From NCBI RefSeq assembly GCF_003385115.1, contig NZ_QUNI01000016.1, positions 1 through 64,000 on the forward strand: a stretch of 64,000 nt of DNA, written 5' to 3'. Of this stretch, positions 49,001-59,321 are shown piece after piece. The position numbers and the translations under genes are program-made. Origin of the DNA: Flavobacterium aquicola. Its GTDB lineage: Bacteria; Bacteroidota; Bacteroidia; Flavobacteriales; Flavobacteriaceae. The first letter of the stretch is position 1; each line of letters starts with the position of its first letter. The notes under the pieces were generated by a model, which worked only from the letters and a program-made list of their open reading frames with translations, was not told the DNA's origin and did not search any database.

Positions 49001-50383
49001 TTACTCAAAAACAAAAATTACTGTGGTTCCTTTGTTTAATTCACTTTCAATTTTGAATTCGATATTTAATAATCGCGTAATTCTTTCTACAATGGAAAGT
49101 CCTAAACCGGAACCTTTAATTTCTGGATGCAATGTTGGATCTGATCTGAAAAATGGATTTACAATTTTATCCAAATCGGTTGCTGAAATCCCAATGCCAT
49201 TATCAGATATAGAACAAATTGTTTTTGAACCGCTTTTGGAGATATTTATCACTAGTTGCCCATTCTCATGAGAATATTTTACAGCATTTGAAATTATATT
49301 ACTGATGATTGTGGACACCAAATAGTTATCTGAGGTAACAAAATAATCTTTTGAAAAATCGTGTAAAACCTCTAGTTTTTTATCATTTATTTTGCTTGAA
49401 TATAACGAAAGAGCGTCCAAAATTATGGCATTCAGGTAAATTTGTTCAATGCGTAAACTTTGTTTTTGATTTTCGAACCGAGCCAATAAAAGCAATTGAT
49501 CCACCAAATTATTCAAACGGTTAACTTCAGAAATGCTGAAATTAATTTTATCTTCATATTCGGCTTGGTTTCTGGGTTTTCGTATCAAAACTTCGAGCGT
49601 TCCTTTCAAAACGGTCAAAGGTGTCCGTAGCTCGTGAGAAGCATCTGAGGTGAATTGTTTTTCTCTTTCGACCGCATTTTCAATTCGGTCTAATAAATCA
49701 TTAATTGTTTTAGAAAGCACAAATAATTCATCCTTATTTTGAGGCAGAATTATTCTGTCTTTCAGATTGTCTTTGGTGATTCTGCTGGAAGTTTCAGTGA
49801 TCAAGGTTACAGGTTTAATACTGCGTCCCGCAATCAATCTGGCAATAGAAAACAACAACACTAGAATTAATGGAAAGGCTATAAAAAGAGTGTTTCTGAG
49901 ATTGGTCAGTATCAATGTTGCCTCATCCAAAGACATCGCTACAAAAAGATATCCTATTTTTTTATTTTTATCAAAAAGCGGAATCTGAATCTGCCTAATT
50001 GGTTTTTTATTCAAATAAGTATCAACAAATTGATTGTCCTTTTCGGGTTTATGGAGTTTAAGCTGAAATCCTTTCAGATTGGGTGATTTGTCAATTAATT
50101 TATTGTCATTGTCAAAAAACTGCACAAAAACCGGATTTACATTGACTCTATTATTATCACTTTCTCTCCATTGATCCACTTGAATCAGATAGGCATTATT
50201 GCTGTCAATTTTTATCTGCTCCAAATATTCACTTGATTCCTCTAAAATATCATCATTTATATGTTTGTTAATACTGTATAAAGTGATTCCATAAATAGTG
50301 CAAAACACCACCGAAATCAATAGTGCCGTGCTGAGAATGTAATTAAAAGCAATTCTATTTTTATAGGAGAATGAAAGCATCAA
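49001..50383 (-). CDS. Two-component sensor histidine kinase
   Basis: This 460-residue protein has TM1 (residues ~10-35), a periplasmic sensor region of ~130 residues, TM2 (~165-190) and a HAMP domain. It then has the HisKA domain with His250 in SHELRTPL, and an ATPase domain with NAVKYS (N box), DNGIG (G1) and GSGLGLSIV (G2). It should phosphorylate the response regulator encoded just upstream; its ATG is 1 nt after that gene's stop. The signal is unknown. Confidence 0.94.
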   Translation of the reverse strand: MMLSFSYKNRIAFNYILSTALLISVVFCTIYGITLYSINKHINDDILEESSEYLEQIKIDSNNAYLIQVDQWRESDNNRVNVNPVFVQFFDNDNKLIDKSPNLKGFQLKLHKPEKDNQFVDTYLNKKPIRQIQIPLFDKNKKIGYLFVAMSLDEATLILTNLRNTLFIAFPLILVLLFSIARLIAGRSIKPVTLITETSSRITKDNLKDRIILPQNKDELFVLSKTINDLLDRIENAVEREKQFTSDASHELRTPLTVLKGTLEVLIRKPRNQAEYEDKINFSISEVNRLNNLVDQLLLLARFENQKQSLRIEQIYLNAIILDALSLYSSKINDKKLEVLHDFSKDYFVTSDNYLVSTIISNIISNAVKYSHENGQLVINISKSGSKTICSISDNGIGISATDLDKIVNPFFRSDPTLHPEIKGSGLGLSIVERITRLLNIEFKIESELNKGTTVIFVFE

Positions 50384-50384
50384 T

Positions 50385-51053
50385 TTAATTTATGTCGTTT
50401 GCAATATATCCAACGCCCCTAATGGTTTTTATAAGATCTTCGTCTTTATTCAAATTAAGTTTCTTCCGAATGGCATTTATAAAAACATCAATTACGCCTG
50501 TATCGTATTCAAAATGTATATCCCAAACATCATTTATAATTTCATTTCTTGTGCATACTTTTCCTTTGTTCTTCATCAAATAAGCAAGCAACTCGTACTC
50601 CCGTTGTGTAAGTGGAACTTCCTGATCATTTACAATAACCTGATGTTTGGACAGCATTATTTTGATTCTGCCCAAGGAAAGCACATCGTTTTGATTTTCA
50701 TTTCTAAAATGAATCCTGATACGCTCTACCAATTCATCAAAACTAAATGGCTTTTTTATGTAATCATTGGCACCAGCTTTCAAACCTTCAATGGTTTCCT
50801 GAATAGTATCTTTGGCCGTTAAAAATAAAATAGGAGTTTTTGAATCTTCTTTTCGGATTTCTTTGCAAACATCAATACCCAGCATTTGAGGCAAAATCCA
50901 ATCCAGTAAAACGATATCTACTTTTTGTTTCTTGGTTAATTCAAGTCCCGACTTTCCATCGTGGGCGACCAAGACTTCATAGCCCTCCTCTTCTAAACCC
51001 TGCCTTAGAAAATTGGCAATCCCTATCTCATCTTCAACAATTAAAACTTTCAT
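50385..51053 (-). CDS. OmpR/PhoB-family response regulator
   Basis: This 222-residue protein has a receiver domain (residues ~1-120: acidic EDE, phospho-acceptor Asp in VLLDWILP, Thr in FLTAKD, Lys in IKKPF) and a C-terminal winged-helix domain (LTQREYELLAYLMKNKG...IRGVGY). It pairs with the kinase downstream and follows the thioredoxin gene by 6 nt, making a three-gene operon. That physical link suggests it controls envelope thiol or redox genes, possibly including the paralogous thioredoxin operon at 45 kb. Confidence 0.95.
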   Translation of the reverse strand: MKVLIVEDEIGIANFLRQGLEEEGYEVLVAHDGKSGLELTKKQKVDIVLLDWILPQMLGIDVCKEIRKEDSKTPILFLTAKDTIQETIEGLKAGANDYIKKPFSFDELVERIRIHFRNENQNDVLSLGRIKIMLSKHQVIVNDQEVPLTQREYELLAYLMKNKGKVCTRNEIINDVWDIHFEYDTGVIDVFINAIRKKLNLNKDEDLIKTIRGVGYIANDIN

Positions 51054-51059
51054 TTTTTT

Positions 51060-51503
51060 CTATTTTTCGAACGAATGGATGAGCTTAATATATTCAGATG
51101 CCGTTGCATTTTTGAAACCTGTGGCACCAATTATTTTTCCTTTTTTATCCAAAAGCAAAACCAATGGAAAGCTACCGTGCTTATTGTATTTTTCGGCTAG
51201 TTTATTATTGTTTTCCGCCAATTCCGAAGAAAGTTGGTTTACTTTTTTTCTAGGAAAATCGGCTCTGTAAATAACCCAGTTATTATCGGCTTCCGTTTGG
51301 AATTCCTGTGATTTCCAAACTACTTTTTCCAATCTCATGCAAGGTCCGCACCAATCTGAACCAGAGAAAACTAACAAAATGTTTTTATTTTCTTTTTCTG
51401 CTTTCATTTTAGCATCTTCAAAATTAGTACTCCAATTTTGGGAATAGCCAAAACCTGCCGTCAATAAGAACCAGAAGGAAATTAGGTATTTCATAAGTCT
51501 CAT
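51060..51503 (-). CDS. Exported thioredoxin-like protein, paralogue of the one at 45 kb
   Basis: This 147-residue protein has a signal peptide (LISFWFLLTAGFGYSQ) and the redox site SGSDWCGPC, then RADFPRKKVN and KHGSFPLVLLLDKKGK. It aligns along its whole length with the protein at 45051-45488. It is the first gene of an operon with a response regulator and kinase. An in-frame ATG at codon 4 is an alternative start. Confidence 0.88.
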   Translation of the reverse strand: MRLMKYLISFWFLLTAGFGYSQNWSTNFEDAKMKAEKENKNILLVFSGSDWCGPCMRLEKVVWKSQEFQTEADNNWVIYRADFPRKKVNQLSSELAENNNKLAEKYNKHGSFPLVLLLDKKGKIIGATGFKNATASEYIKLIHSFEK

Positions 51504-51567
51504 TTGTACATTTATAAAATTAACTTAAATGATTTTGTTTCATTGCATGAATGCATAGGTCTTAAGT

Positions 51568-51601
51568 CAAATTTAAGAATTAAAGATTTTACAGCTTTCA
51601 A
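51568..51601 (-). promoter_or_regulatory. Candidate promoter of the thioredoxin-response regulator-kinase operon
   Basis: On the minus strand TTG (51601-51599) is followed after 23 nt by TAAATTTG (51575-51568), a full TAnnTTTG match at the upper limit of usual spacing. The start site would fall ~58 nt before the coding start. Confidence 0.45.
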
Positions 51602-51700
51602 AAATTAATAAATCTTCAGCAATAATGAATGATACTAAATAAAAGTGAGGTGATTTCTAAAATTCATTTTTAGTAATCTGCAGCTTCTTATACAATCTCC

Positions 51701-52399
51701 TTAACAAATCAAAAGCAAGCGATACTCCCCTTCATTTTCTATTGGTGCTCTATGAATGCAAGGCAGTACTTGCTGTTTTGGATGATCTACGGCCAGTCGC
51801 CAAAGATTCATTACACCTAAATTAATGGGTTCTGCTTCTGGATTTAACTGATAATGCAAATCAAAATAATTTTCCTTTAAAAAGTCATCAAATTCTTCCG
51901 ATGGACCATTATATAGTTCTTTTAGCTTTGCTCGGATTTCTGGAATTAGAATTTTTTGCTGTGCTTGTGAATTAGAAATAATATCACTTGCTGCTCCGTG
52001 ATAGGTACATAAAAAAGTATCAGTTGCAATGGGCGAACGATCAACATGAAAAGAATAAACATCAGTCGATATGAAATCAAATTCATCATCACGTTCATAA
52101 CACTTCAGTAAATTAAGAGAGGGTGAAGCTCCAAAATCAGTTAATAACTGCAAATCATTTAAGATTGTTTCCCTAGCTATATTCCCCTTTTCTGATAGCT
52201 GTAGCACGATTAGATCTTCAGGGGAAACTTCGGTTATATTTTCTTTTAAAGATAACTTCTTTACAATCTCATTAAAATCTCCATCTAAATTCCGATACCA
52301 GCATAATGCATTCATTTCTCCCTTGAAACCAGTATGTACAAGCTCAGAGAAAGTAGATACAATTCCAATTTGGCTGCTGTCAGAAAATGTGTTGCTCAT
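51701..52399 (-). CDS. DUF1826-like putative Fe(II)/2-oxoglutarate-type oxygenase
   Basis: This 232-residue cytoplasmic-looking protein has YSFHVDRSPIATDTFLCTYHGAAS (an HxD metal pair) and CIHRAPIENEGEYRLLL (distal His and a following Arg). This is the arrangement of DUF1826 and prolyl-hydroxylase-like folds. Identification is by motif only; the substrate is unknown. It is a single gene with a TAnnTTTG element ~36 bp upstream. Confidence 0.5.
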   Translation of the reverse strand: MSNTFSDSSQIGIVSTFSELVHTGFKGEMNALCWYRNLDGDFNEIVKKLSLKENITEVSPEDLIVLQLSEKGNIARETILNDLQLLTDFGASPSLNLLKCYERDDEFDFISTDVYSFHVDRSPIATDTFLCTYHGAASDIISNSQAQQKILIPEIRAKLKELYNGPSEEFDDFLKENYFDLHYQLNPEAEPINLGVMNLWRLAVDHPKQQVLPCIHRAPIENEGEYRLLLIC

Positions 52400-52434
52400 A
52401 ATACAGTATAAGAAGCTGATTACTTCATTCGTCG

Positions 52435-52442
52435 CAAAATTA
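52435..52442 (-). promoter_or_regulatory. Candidate -7 element of the DUF1826-like gene
   Basis: The minus strand reads TAATTTTG, a full TAnnTTTG match. No clear -33 element is seen. Confidence 0.38.
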
Positions 52443-52693
52443 TGTAATAGCAGTCAGTTAAGAAATTTTACAGCTATAAACTTTAAAATACACCGTCATT
52501 TTTGCAACAAAAAATTAAGCTGTTAATTCCGAGAATTTATAATCAATGAATTTTGATATGAATACTTTCAAAGCAAAACGAAATAAAAAAACGCTAAATC
52601 CGAAGAATTAACGTCTTTTACTCTGCATACGTTATTTAAATAATTAGTAATTTCCCGAGGCTGCTTAAAAACTTACCGTAAAAAGTTCTTTTC

Positions 52694-54322
<1,629 letters not shown>

Positions 54323-54351
54323 TTAATAAAAAATAGATATTAATCAATATA

Positions 54352-56664
54352 TCAATTCATTTTCAATACATCGTGGCATTTAACCATCTGAGCCTTTGCT
54401 TTGAAATCAACATTCTGGCGGATGTCGGCTACAGAGGCGGCGAATCGGGCAGTATACACACCTTCATCAGTAATAAATGACTGCTGAGATTCGTCATAGG
54501 AAGCTAAGTCATAATTACTGAATGTCATTGTGATCTTCTGACTCTCTCCAGGCTGCAGCTCTTTTGTTTTTCCAAATGCTTTGAGTTCATAAACAGGTTT
54601 TACAAGTTTACTTTTAGGTGCAGAAACATACAGCTGAACAGCTTCTCTGCCTGCACGTTTTCCTGTATTTTTTACAGTTACAGTTGCAGTGTAGATTCCG
54701 CCTTTTAATTTTATCTCTGCGCCGCTGTATTCAAATTGTGTATAAGTCATTCCAAAACCAAAAGGATATGCAGTCTTTTTCCCTTCGGTCTGGAAATAGC
54801 GATAGCCAACATTTAATCCCTCTTCGTACTTAGTTTCTCCTAAATTTGGAAGTTTATTGATTTCCTCCTTCTTACCAAACATTTCATCCCTCCATGTAAA
54901 ACCATTAGGGAAATTTTTAGTCGAAGGAACGTCAGCCAAAGCTTCAGGCCATGTCATAGTAAGTTTTCCTGAAGGAGATGTTTTGCCTGTAAGCACGTCA
55001 GCAATACTGTTCCCTGCTTCCATACCTGGCTGCCATGCAAGCAGTATTGCATCCGAATATTTCTGAATAGGGGCAGTTTCAATTACACCTCCTACATTTA
55101 AAATTACAATTACTTTTTTTCCTTTATTGTGAAAAGCTTCATACGTCTGCTTTAGCATATCCAGTTCTTCTGAATTAATATTAAAGTCTTCAAAAGCACG
55201 GTCGCCTCCTTCACCAGAACTTCTTCCTACTGTAACGATGGCAAATTCATTTCTTTCGGCTGCGTAGGTATAGGTAAAAACTCCCATCTGCGGTTCTTTT
55301 ACCCTTGGGCGCGGAAAATAACTCGATGATGAAAATGGTCCCATTTCAGCTTCGGCTTCATTTATAGCATAATCACGATACTTTTTATAAACGGTAGTTA
55401 GAGTTTCGTCAATTTCTATTCCTGCATTTTTTAGTCCCTCTACTAAATCTACCACATAAGGTTTATTTACGTCGCCAGAACCGGAACCCCCGGCATAAAG
55501 ACCGTAAGAAGTATGTCCAAAAAGAGCCACTTTTTTCTTTGAACTGTCCAAAGGCAGTACATCACCATCATTTTTCAGCAAAACCATGCCTTCTGGAGCT
55601 GCTTTACGGATGATTTCTGCATGCGCTTTTAAATCTGGATTATTCGAAAATTTATATCCATTAAAACGTGGTGTTTTGACTATGTATTCCAGTACTCGTT
55701 TCACGTTTCGGTCAACATCTGCAATAGCTATAGAACCATTTTTCACACCGTCCGAAATCTGTTTAATCTGCTCAGCGTTACCTGGTGCCAGCAGATCATT
55801 TCCTGCATGTACCTGTGCTGCTGTATTTCGGGTATTGGTCCAGTCTGTAATTACAATATTTTTGAAACCCCACTCATCACGCAGAATGGTAGTCAACAAA
55901 TCTTTACTTTCCTGTGTGTAAACTCCATTTATGTAATTATAACTGCTCATAATGGTCCATGGCTGGCTTTTCTTTACCATGATTTCAAAACCTTTTAAAT
56001 ACAGCTCTCTCAGTACACGCTGGCTTACAATGGCATTGTTATACGTACGGTTTCCCTCTTGGTTATTAGCTGCAAAATGTTTTGCAGATACTCCTACTCC
56101 ATTACTTTGAATACCATTTACAACAGCAGCAGCAATTAAACCTGACACAAATGGATCTTCCGAATAATATTCAAAATTCCTCCCGCATAGCGGATTACGC
56201 ATGATGTTCATTCCAGGTCCAAGCAGCGCATCAACACCATATTCTTTGGTTTCATTGCCCATTGCAGCTCCTACTTTGTATACAAGATCAGTATCCCAGG
56301 AAGAAGCAAGCAGTGTTCCAATAGGAAATCCGGAACAATAATATTTCTTTGTATCATTTGGTCTTTCAGCATTAATATGTACACCGGCAGGTCCGTCGGC
56401 AAATACTGTGTGAGGGATTCCAAACCGATCAATTTTGGCTGTATTTCCAGCAGCACCTAAGACAATAGCACCCGCATTTGGATCCGGATTGGTAGGCAGA
56501 CCCCAGTACGACTTTCCAAAAGAATAGCCAACAAGTATGTTTGCTTTTTCTTCAATAGTCATTTCCTTAATAACGGCATCAATATTTTTCGATGTAAGTT
56601 TTATTTGTGCCGTAAGACCCGCTGACAACAATATAGTTCCCAGCATAATAAAAGTAAATTTCAT
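54352..56664 (-). CDS. GH3 family beta-glycosidase, exported
   Basis: This protein of about 770 residues starts MKFTFIMLGTILLSAGLTAQ (signal peptide). The frame is open 37 codons further up to an ATG at 56775, but that part lies over the promoter and has no signal-peptide character. It has the N-terminal barrel with KHFAANNQEGNR and the nucleophile Asp274 in IVITDW, the alpha/beta sandwich domain, and a C-terminal fibronectin-III-like domain (VTVKNTGKRAGREAVQLYVSAP). Beta-glucosidase or beta-xylosidase activity is likely. It is paired with GH43 downstream and divergent from the GH51 arabinofuranosidase, suggesting a xylan/arabinan function. Confidence 0.9.
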   Translation of the reverse strand: MKFTFIMLGTILLSAGLTAQIKLTSKNIDAVIKEMTIEEKANILVGYSFGKSYWGLPTNPDPNAGAIVLGAAGNTAKIDRFGIPHTVFADGPAGVHINAERPNDTKKYYCSGFPIGTLLASSWDTDLVYKVGAAMGNETKEYGVDALLGPGMNIMRNPLCGRNFEYYSEDPFVSGLIAAAVVNGIQSNGVGVSAKHFAANNQEGNRTYNNAIVSQRVLRELYLKGFEIMVKKSQPWTIMSSYNYINGVYTQESKDLLTTILRDEWGFKNIVITDWTNTRNTAAQVHAGNDLLAPGNAEQIKQISDGVKNGSIAIADVDRNVKRVLEYIVKTPRFNGYKFSNNPDLKAHAEIIRKAAPEGMVLLKNDGDVLPLDSSKKKVALFGHTSYGLYAGGSGSGDVNKPYVVDLVEGLKNAGIEIDETLTTVYKKYRDYAINEAEAEMGPFSSSSYFPRPRVKEPQMGVFTYTYAAERNEFAIVTVGRSSGEGGDRAFEDFNINSEELDMLKQTYEAFHNKGKKVIVILNVGGVIETAPIQKYSDAILLAWQPGMEAGNSIADVLTGKTSPSGKLTMTWPEALADVPSTKNFPNGFTWRDEMFGKKEEINKLPNLGETKYEEGLNVGYRYFQTEGKKTAYPFGFGMTYTQFEYSGAEIKLKGGIYTATVTVKNTGKRAGREAVQLYVSAPKSKLVKPVYELKAFGKTKELQPGESQKITMTFSNYDLASYDESQQSFITDEGVYTARFAASVADIRQNVDFKAKAQMVKCHDVLKMN

Positions 56665-56772
56665 TTTTTTTATATTTTGTGGTTCGTGTTTAGATTTGAT
56701 ACAAGATTGATAATTTAGTATAAACCTTGCTATAGATTTTAATTTATTTTCGCAAGATACGAAGGTTTTATC

Positions 56773-56780
56773 CAAAATTA
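56773..56780 (-). promoter_or_regulatory. Candidate -7 element of the GH3-GH43 operon
   Basis: The minus strand reads TAATTTTG, a full TAnnTTTG match ~109 bp before the chosen GH3 start. It overlaps the alternative upstream ATG at 56775 and so argues against that start. Confidence 0.38.
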
Positions 56781-56889
56781 GTGTAAAAATTCCTTCGAAT
56801 GAATTAAGTATAAATCTATTAATTTTAATATCTATTTGCTTTGAAGCAAAAGAATTCCACAGCTCTGAATACCTTAATCAAATAAAAAA

Positions 56890-58446
56890 ATGAAATATTA
56901 TTTATTACTTTTTTGTTTCCAGCTTTCTGTGCTGAACATCACATCCCAAAATAAAAAAGATGCAGAAATTTTTGTTGATTTAAAACAAAAGCCAAATGAG
57001 ATATCTCCGTTACTCTATGGTCAGTTTATTGAATTTCTGGGAAGATCTATTGACGGAGGTATTTATGATGAAAAATCAGTTTTATCAAATGAAGAAGGCT
57101 TTAGAAAAGATGTACTTAAAAGTGTTCAAGATTTAAAAACTCCTCTCTTAAGATATCCCGGAGGAACGGTTGTTAAAATATACCATTGGAAAGATGGCAT
57201 TGGTGCAAAGGAAAGCCGCCCAAAACGTAAAAATCTAATTTGGGGAGGAATAATGGACAATCATTTTGGAACAGCTGAATTTGTGAAATACTGCCGTGAA
57301 ATAGGAGCTGAACCATTTTTGGTAGTAAATATGTCAACAGATTCACCTAATGATGCTTCAGACTGGGTCGAATATTGTAATGGGACAGGAGATACCTATT
57401 GGGCTAATTTAAGACGTTTACACGGTTATCAAGAACCCTTTAATGTTAAATATTGGGGTATAGGAAATGAGGAATATGCAGAACCTGATGCCGGTAAACA
57501 TCAGAATGTGAATAAATATATTGAAGACAGCTGGCACATAATTAAGCTGATGAAACTTCAGGATCCTTCTATCAAAATTACACTTGTTGGAAATGCTGAT
57601 GATTTAGAATGGAGCAAAAAAGTAGTTTCTGAAATGCATCCAGTTTGTGACTTTCTTGCTGTTCATTTTTATTCAATGCCATCGGATTCTAAATATTCGA
57701 CCCTTTTTCAGAGTGTTGATAGTTTTAATGAAAAATTCGACAGCATAAGAACCCTGCTCAATACTGTGCCTGCAAAAGTTCAGGACTTTCCAGTATGGTA
57801 TCGCTTCCCTCCAAGATCAGAACCTTTGAAACTGGCAATTGATGAATGGGGCATCTGGGATATGCAGTCAAATAAAGGAACTGGTGTTTATAATCTAGAA
57901 TATCCATACAACTGGGCTCAGGCTTTAGCTGTTGGAAAATTTCTAAATATGTTTCAAAGAAATGCAGATATTATCGGGCTTGCAACATGGGCTCAGACTG
58001 TTAATGTTTTAGCAGCTATTATGACTACCGAAAAAGGTTCTTATCACCAAACAGTATATACACCGCTTAAGGCGTACAGGCAGTACAGTCAGCAAAATAA
58101 TCTCAATATTGTTGTCAATACACCGGCGTCAAAAGATAAAATGAATCTTATTGATGCTGCTGCCAGTATTTCTAATGACAGAAAAGAAGTAACTCTTGCC
58201 GTCATTAATCTTTCTGAAAATGAATCAGTAAAAACAAAAATTAGTTTTGGAAATTTAGAAAAAATGGAATTGAAAAACCAGATAATTTATACAGCTCCAT
58301 CACTTGACGCTATTAATACTTTGGAAAAAAATATTGTAACAGAAACTAAAATTAAAAAAAACATTCCATCCAAAAATGGTTTTGAAATAACGCTGCAGTC
58401 TGGTTCTATAAACTTTTTAACTTTTGAGAAAATCGATAAAAAATAG
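56890..58446 (+). CDS. GH51 family alpha-L-arabinofuranosidase, exported
   Basis: This 518-residue protein has a signal peptide (YLLLFCFQLSVLNITSQ), then SPLLYGQFIEFLGRSIDGGIYDE, RYPGGTVV, the acid/base Glu194 in GIGNEEY and the nucleophile Glu319 in AIDEWGIWD. A C-terminal beta-domain follows. It releases terminal arabinofuranose from arabinan or arabinoxylan. Divergent from the GH3-GH43 pair across a ~225-bp region, it probably shares their regulation. A strong hairpin terminator follows. Confidence 0.92.
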   Translation: MKYYLLLFCFQLSVLNITSQNKKDAEIFVDLKQKPNEISPLLYGQFIEFLGRSIDGGIYDEKSVLSNEEGFRKDVLKSVQDLKTPLLRYPGGTVVKIYHWKDGIGAKESRPKRKNLIWGGIMDNHFGTAEFVKYCREIGAEPFLVVNMSTDSPNDASDWVEYCNGTGDTYWANLRRLHGYQEPFNVKYWGIGNEEYAEPDAGKHQNVNKYIEDSWHIIKLMKLQDPSIKITLVGNADDLEWSKKVVSEMHPVCDFLAVHFYSMPSDSKYSTLFQSVDSFNEKFDSIRTLLNTVPAKVQDFPVWYRFPPRSEPLKLAIDEWGIWDMQSNKGTGVYNLEYPYNWAQALAVGKFLNMFQRNADIIGLATWAQTVNVLAAIMTTEKGSYHQTVYTPLKAYRQYSQQNNLNIVVNTPASKDKMNLIDAAASISNDRKEVTLAVINLSENESVKTKISFGNLEKMELKNQIIYTAPSLDAINTLEKNIVTETKIKKNIPSKNGFEITLQSGSINFLTFEKIDKK

Positions 58447-58456
58447 CAATTAGTTG

Positions 58457-58497
58457 CAATGAAGAAGCCAATTTAAAAAAAACTGGCTTCTTCATTG
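58457..58497 (+). terminator. Intrinsic terminator after GH51
   Basis: A perfect 14-bp stem CAATGAAGAAGCCA / TGGCTTCTTCATTG with a 13-nt A-rich loop is followed by AATTTTCT. It lies 10 bp after the GH51 stop, convergent with the SDR gene on the minus strand. Confidence 0.75.
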
Positions 58498-58553
58498 AAT
58501 TTTCTACACAGAAATATACATAAAAACTTCTTTTTAATTCTGATAATTAAAAA

Positions 58554-59309
58554 TTACTGTACAGTGTAACCTCCATCTACAGCAATAGCCTGCCCAATTA
58601 CATAAGTAGATGCGTTGCTGCAAAGCCAAAGCACTACATCAGCAATTTCTTCTGCCCTGCCTAAACGCTTAATAGGAAGCTGCTCTATCATCGCATTCAT
58701 CGCTTCTGCCTGACCAACCAGCATATCTTCTACCATAGGCGTTACAATGATTCCAGGACAAACTGCATTGATTCTTATGCCCTGAGGAGCGTATTCTAAC
58801 GCAGCACTTTTTGTCATACCTAAAATCCCATGTTTTGAGGCATGATAAACAGCACGTTCTGGCAAACCAACCAATCCGCCTAAAGAAGAATTATTTACTA
58901 TAGCACCGCTGCCTTGTCTGCGCATCTGCTGCAATTCGTACTTCATAAAGTTCCAAATACCTTTTAAGTTTACGTCCATAACTCGGTCGTATATTTCATT
59001 GCTTACATCTGCAAGTTCTTGCGGAGGTGCTTGTATACCTGCGTTATTAAATGCAAAATCAATACTCCCAAATTGTGCTACAATTTTCTCAACAGTTTCT
59101 TTTACCTGTTTTTCATCGGCTACATCGCAGATAAATGCTTCAGCTTTATATCCTGCTGCTTTCAGTTCTTCTGCCTGTGCGCTGGCGTCTAATATATCGA
59201 CCAAAGCTACATGAGCCCCCGCTGCTGCAAATGCTTTAGCTGCTGCAAGTCCCATTCCCATTGAAGCTCCAGTGATGACTGCCACTTTATTTTTAAATTC
59301 TTCTTTCAT
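58554..59309 (-). CDS. Short-chain dehydrogenase/reductase, classical type
   Basis: This 251-residue protein has TGASMGMG (cofactor loop), Asp after strand 2 (ALVDILD, suggesting NAD(H)), NNAG, the Ser in NNSSLGG, YHASK and the C-terminal AVDGGYT. It is typical of tetrameric SDRs acting on small alcohols, sugars or steroids. It follows the alcohol dehydrogenase gene by 12 nt on the same strand, so the pair is co-transcribed and is probably controlled by the divergent AraC regulator. Confidence 0.92.
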   Translation of the reverse strand: MKEEFKNKVAVITGASMGMGLAAAKAFAAAGAHVALVDILDASAQAEELKAAGYKAEAFICDVADEKQVKETVEKIVAQFGSIDFAFNNAGIQAPPQELADVSNEIYDRVMDVNLKGIWNFMKYELQQMRRQGSGAIVNNSSLGGLVGLPERAVYHASKHGILGMTKSAALEYAPQGIRINAVCPGIIVTPMVEDMLVGQAEAMNAMIEQLPIKRLGRAEEIADVVLWLCSNASTYVIGQAIAVDGGYTVQ

Positions 59310-59321
59310 TTTTTCTGTTTT

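Noticed and set aside
56665-56775. 37-codon N-terminal extension of the GH3 enzyme
   Set aside because: A normal signal peptide begins at 56664, and the upstream ATG coincides with a TAnnTTTG promoter element.
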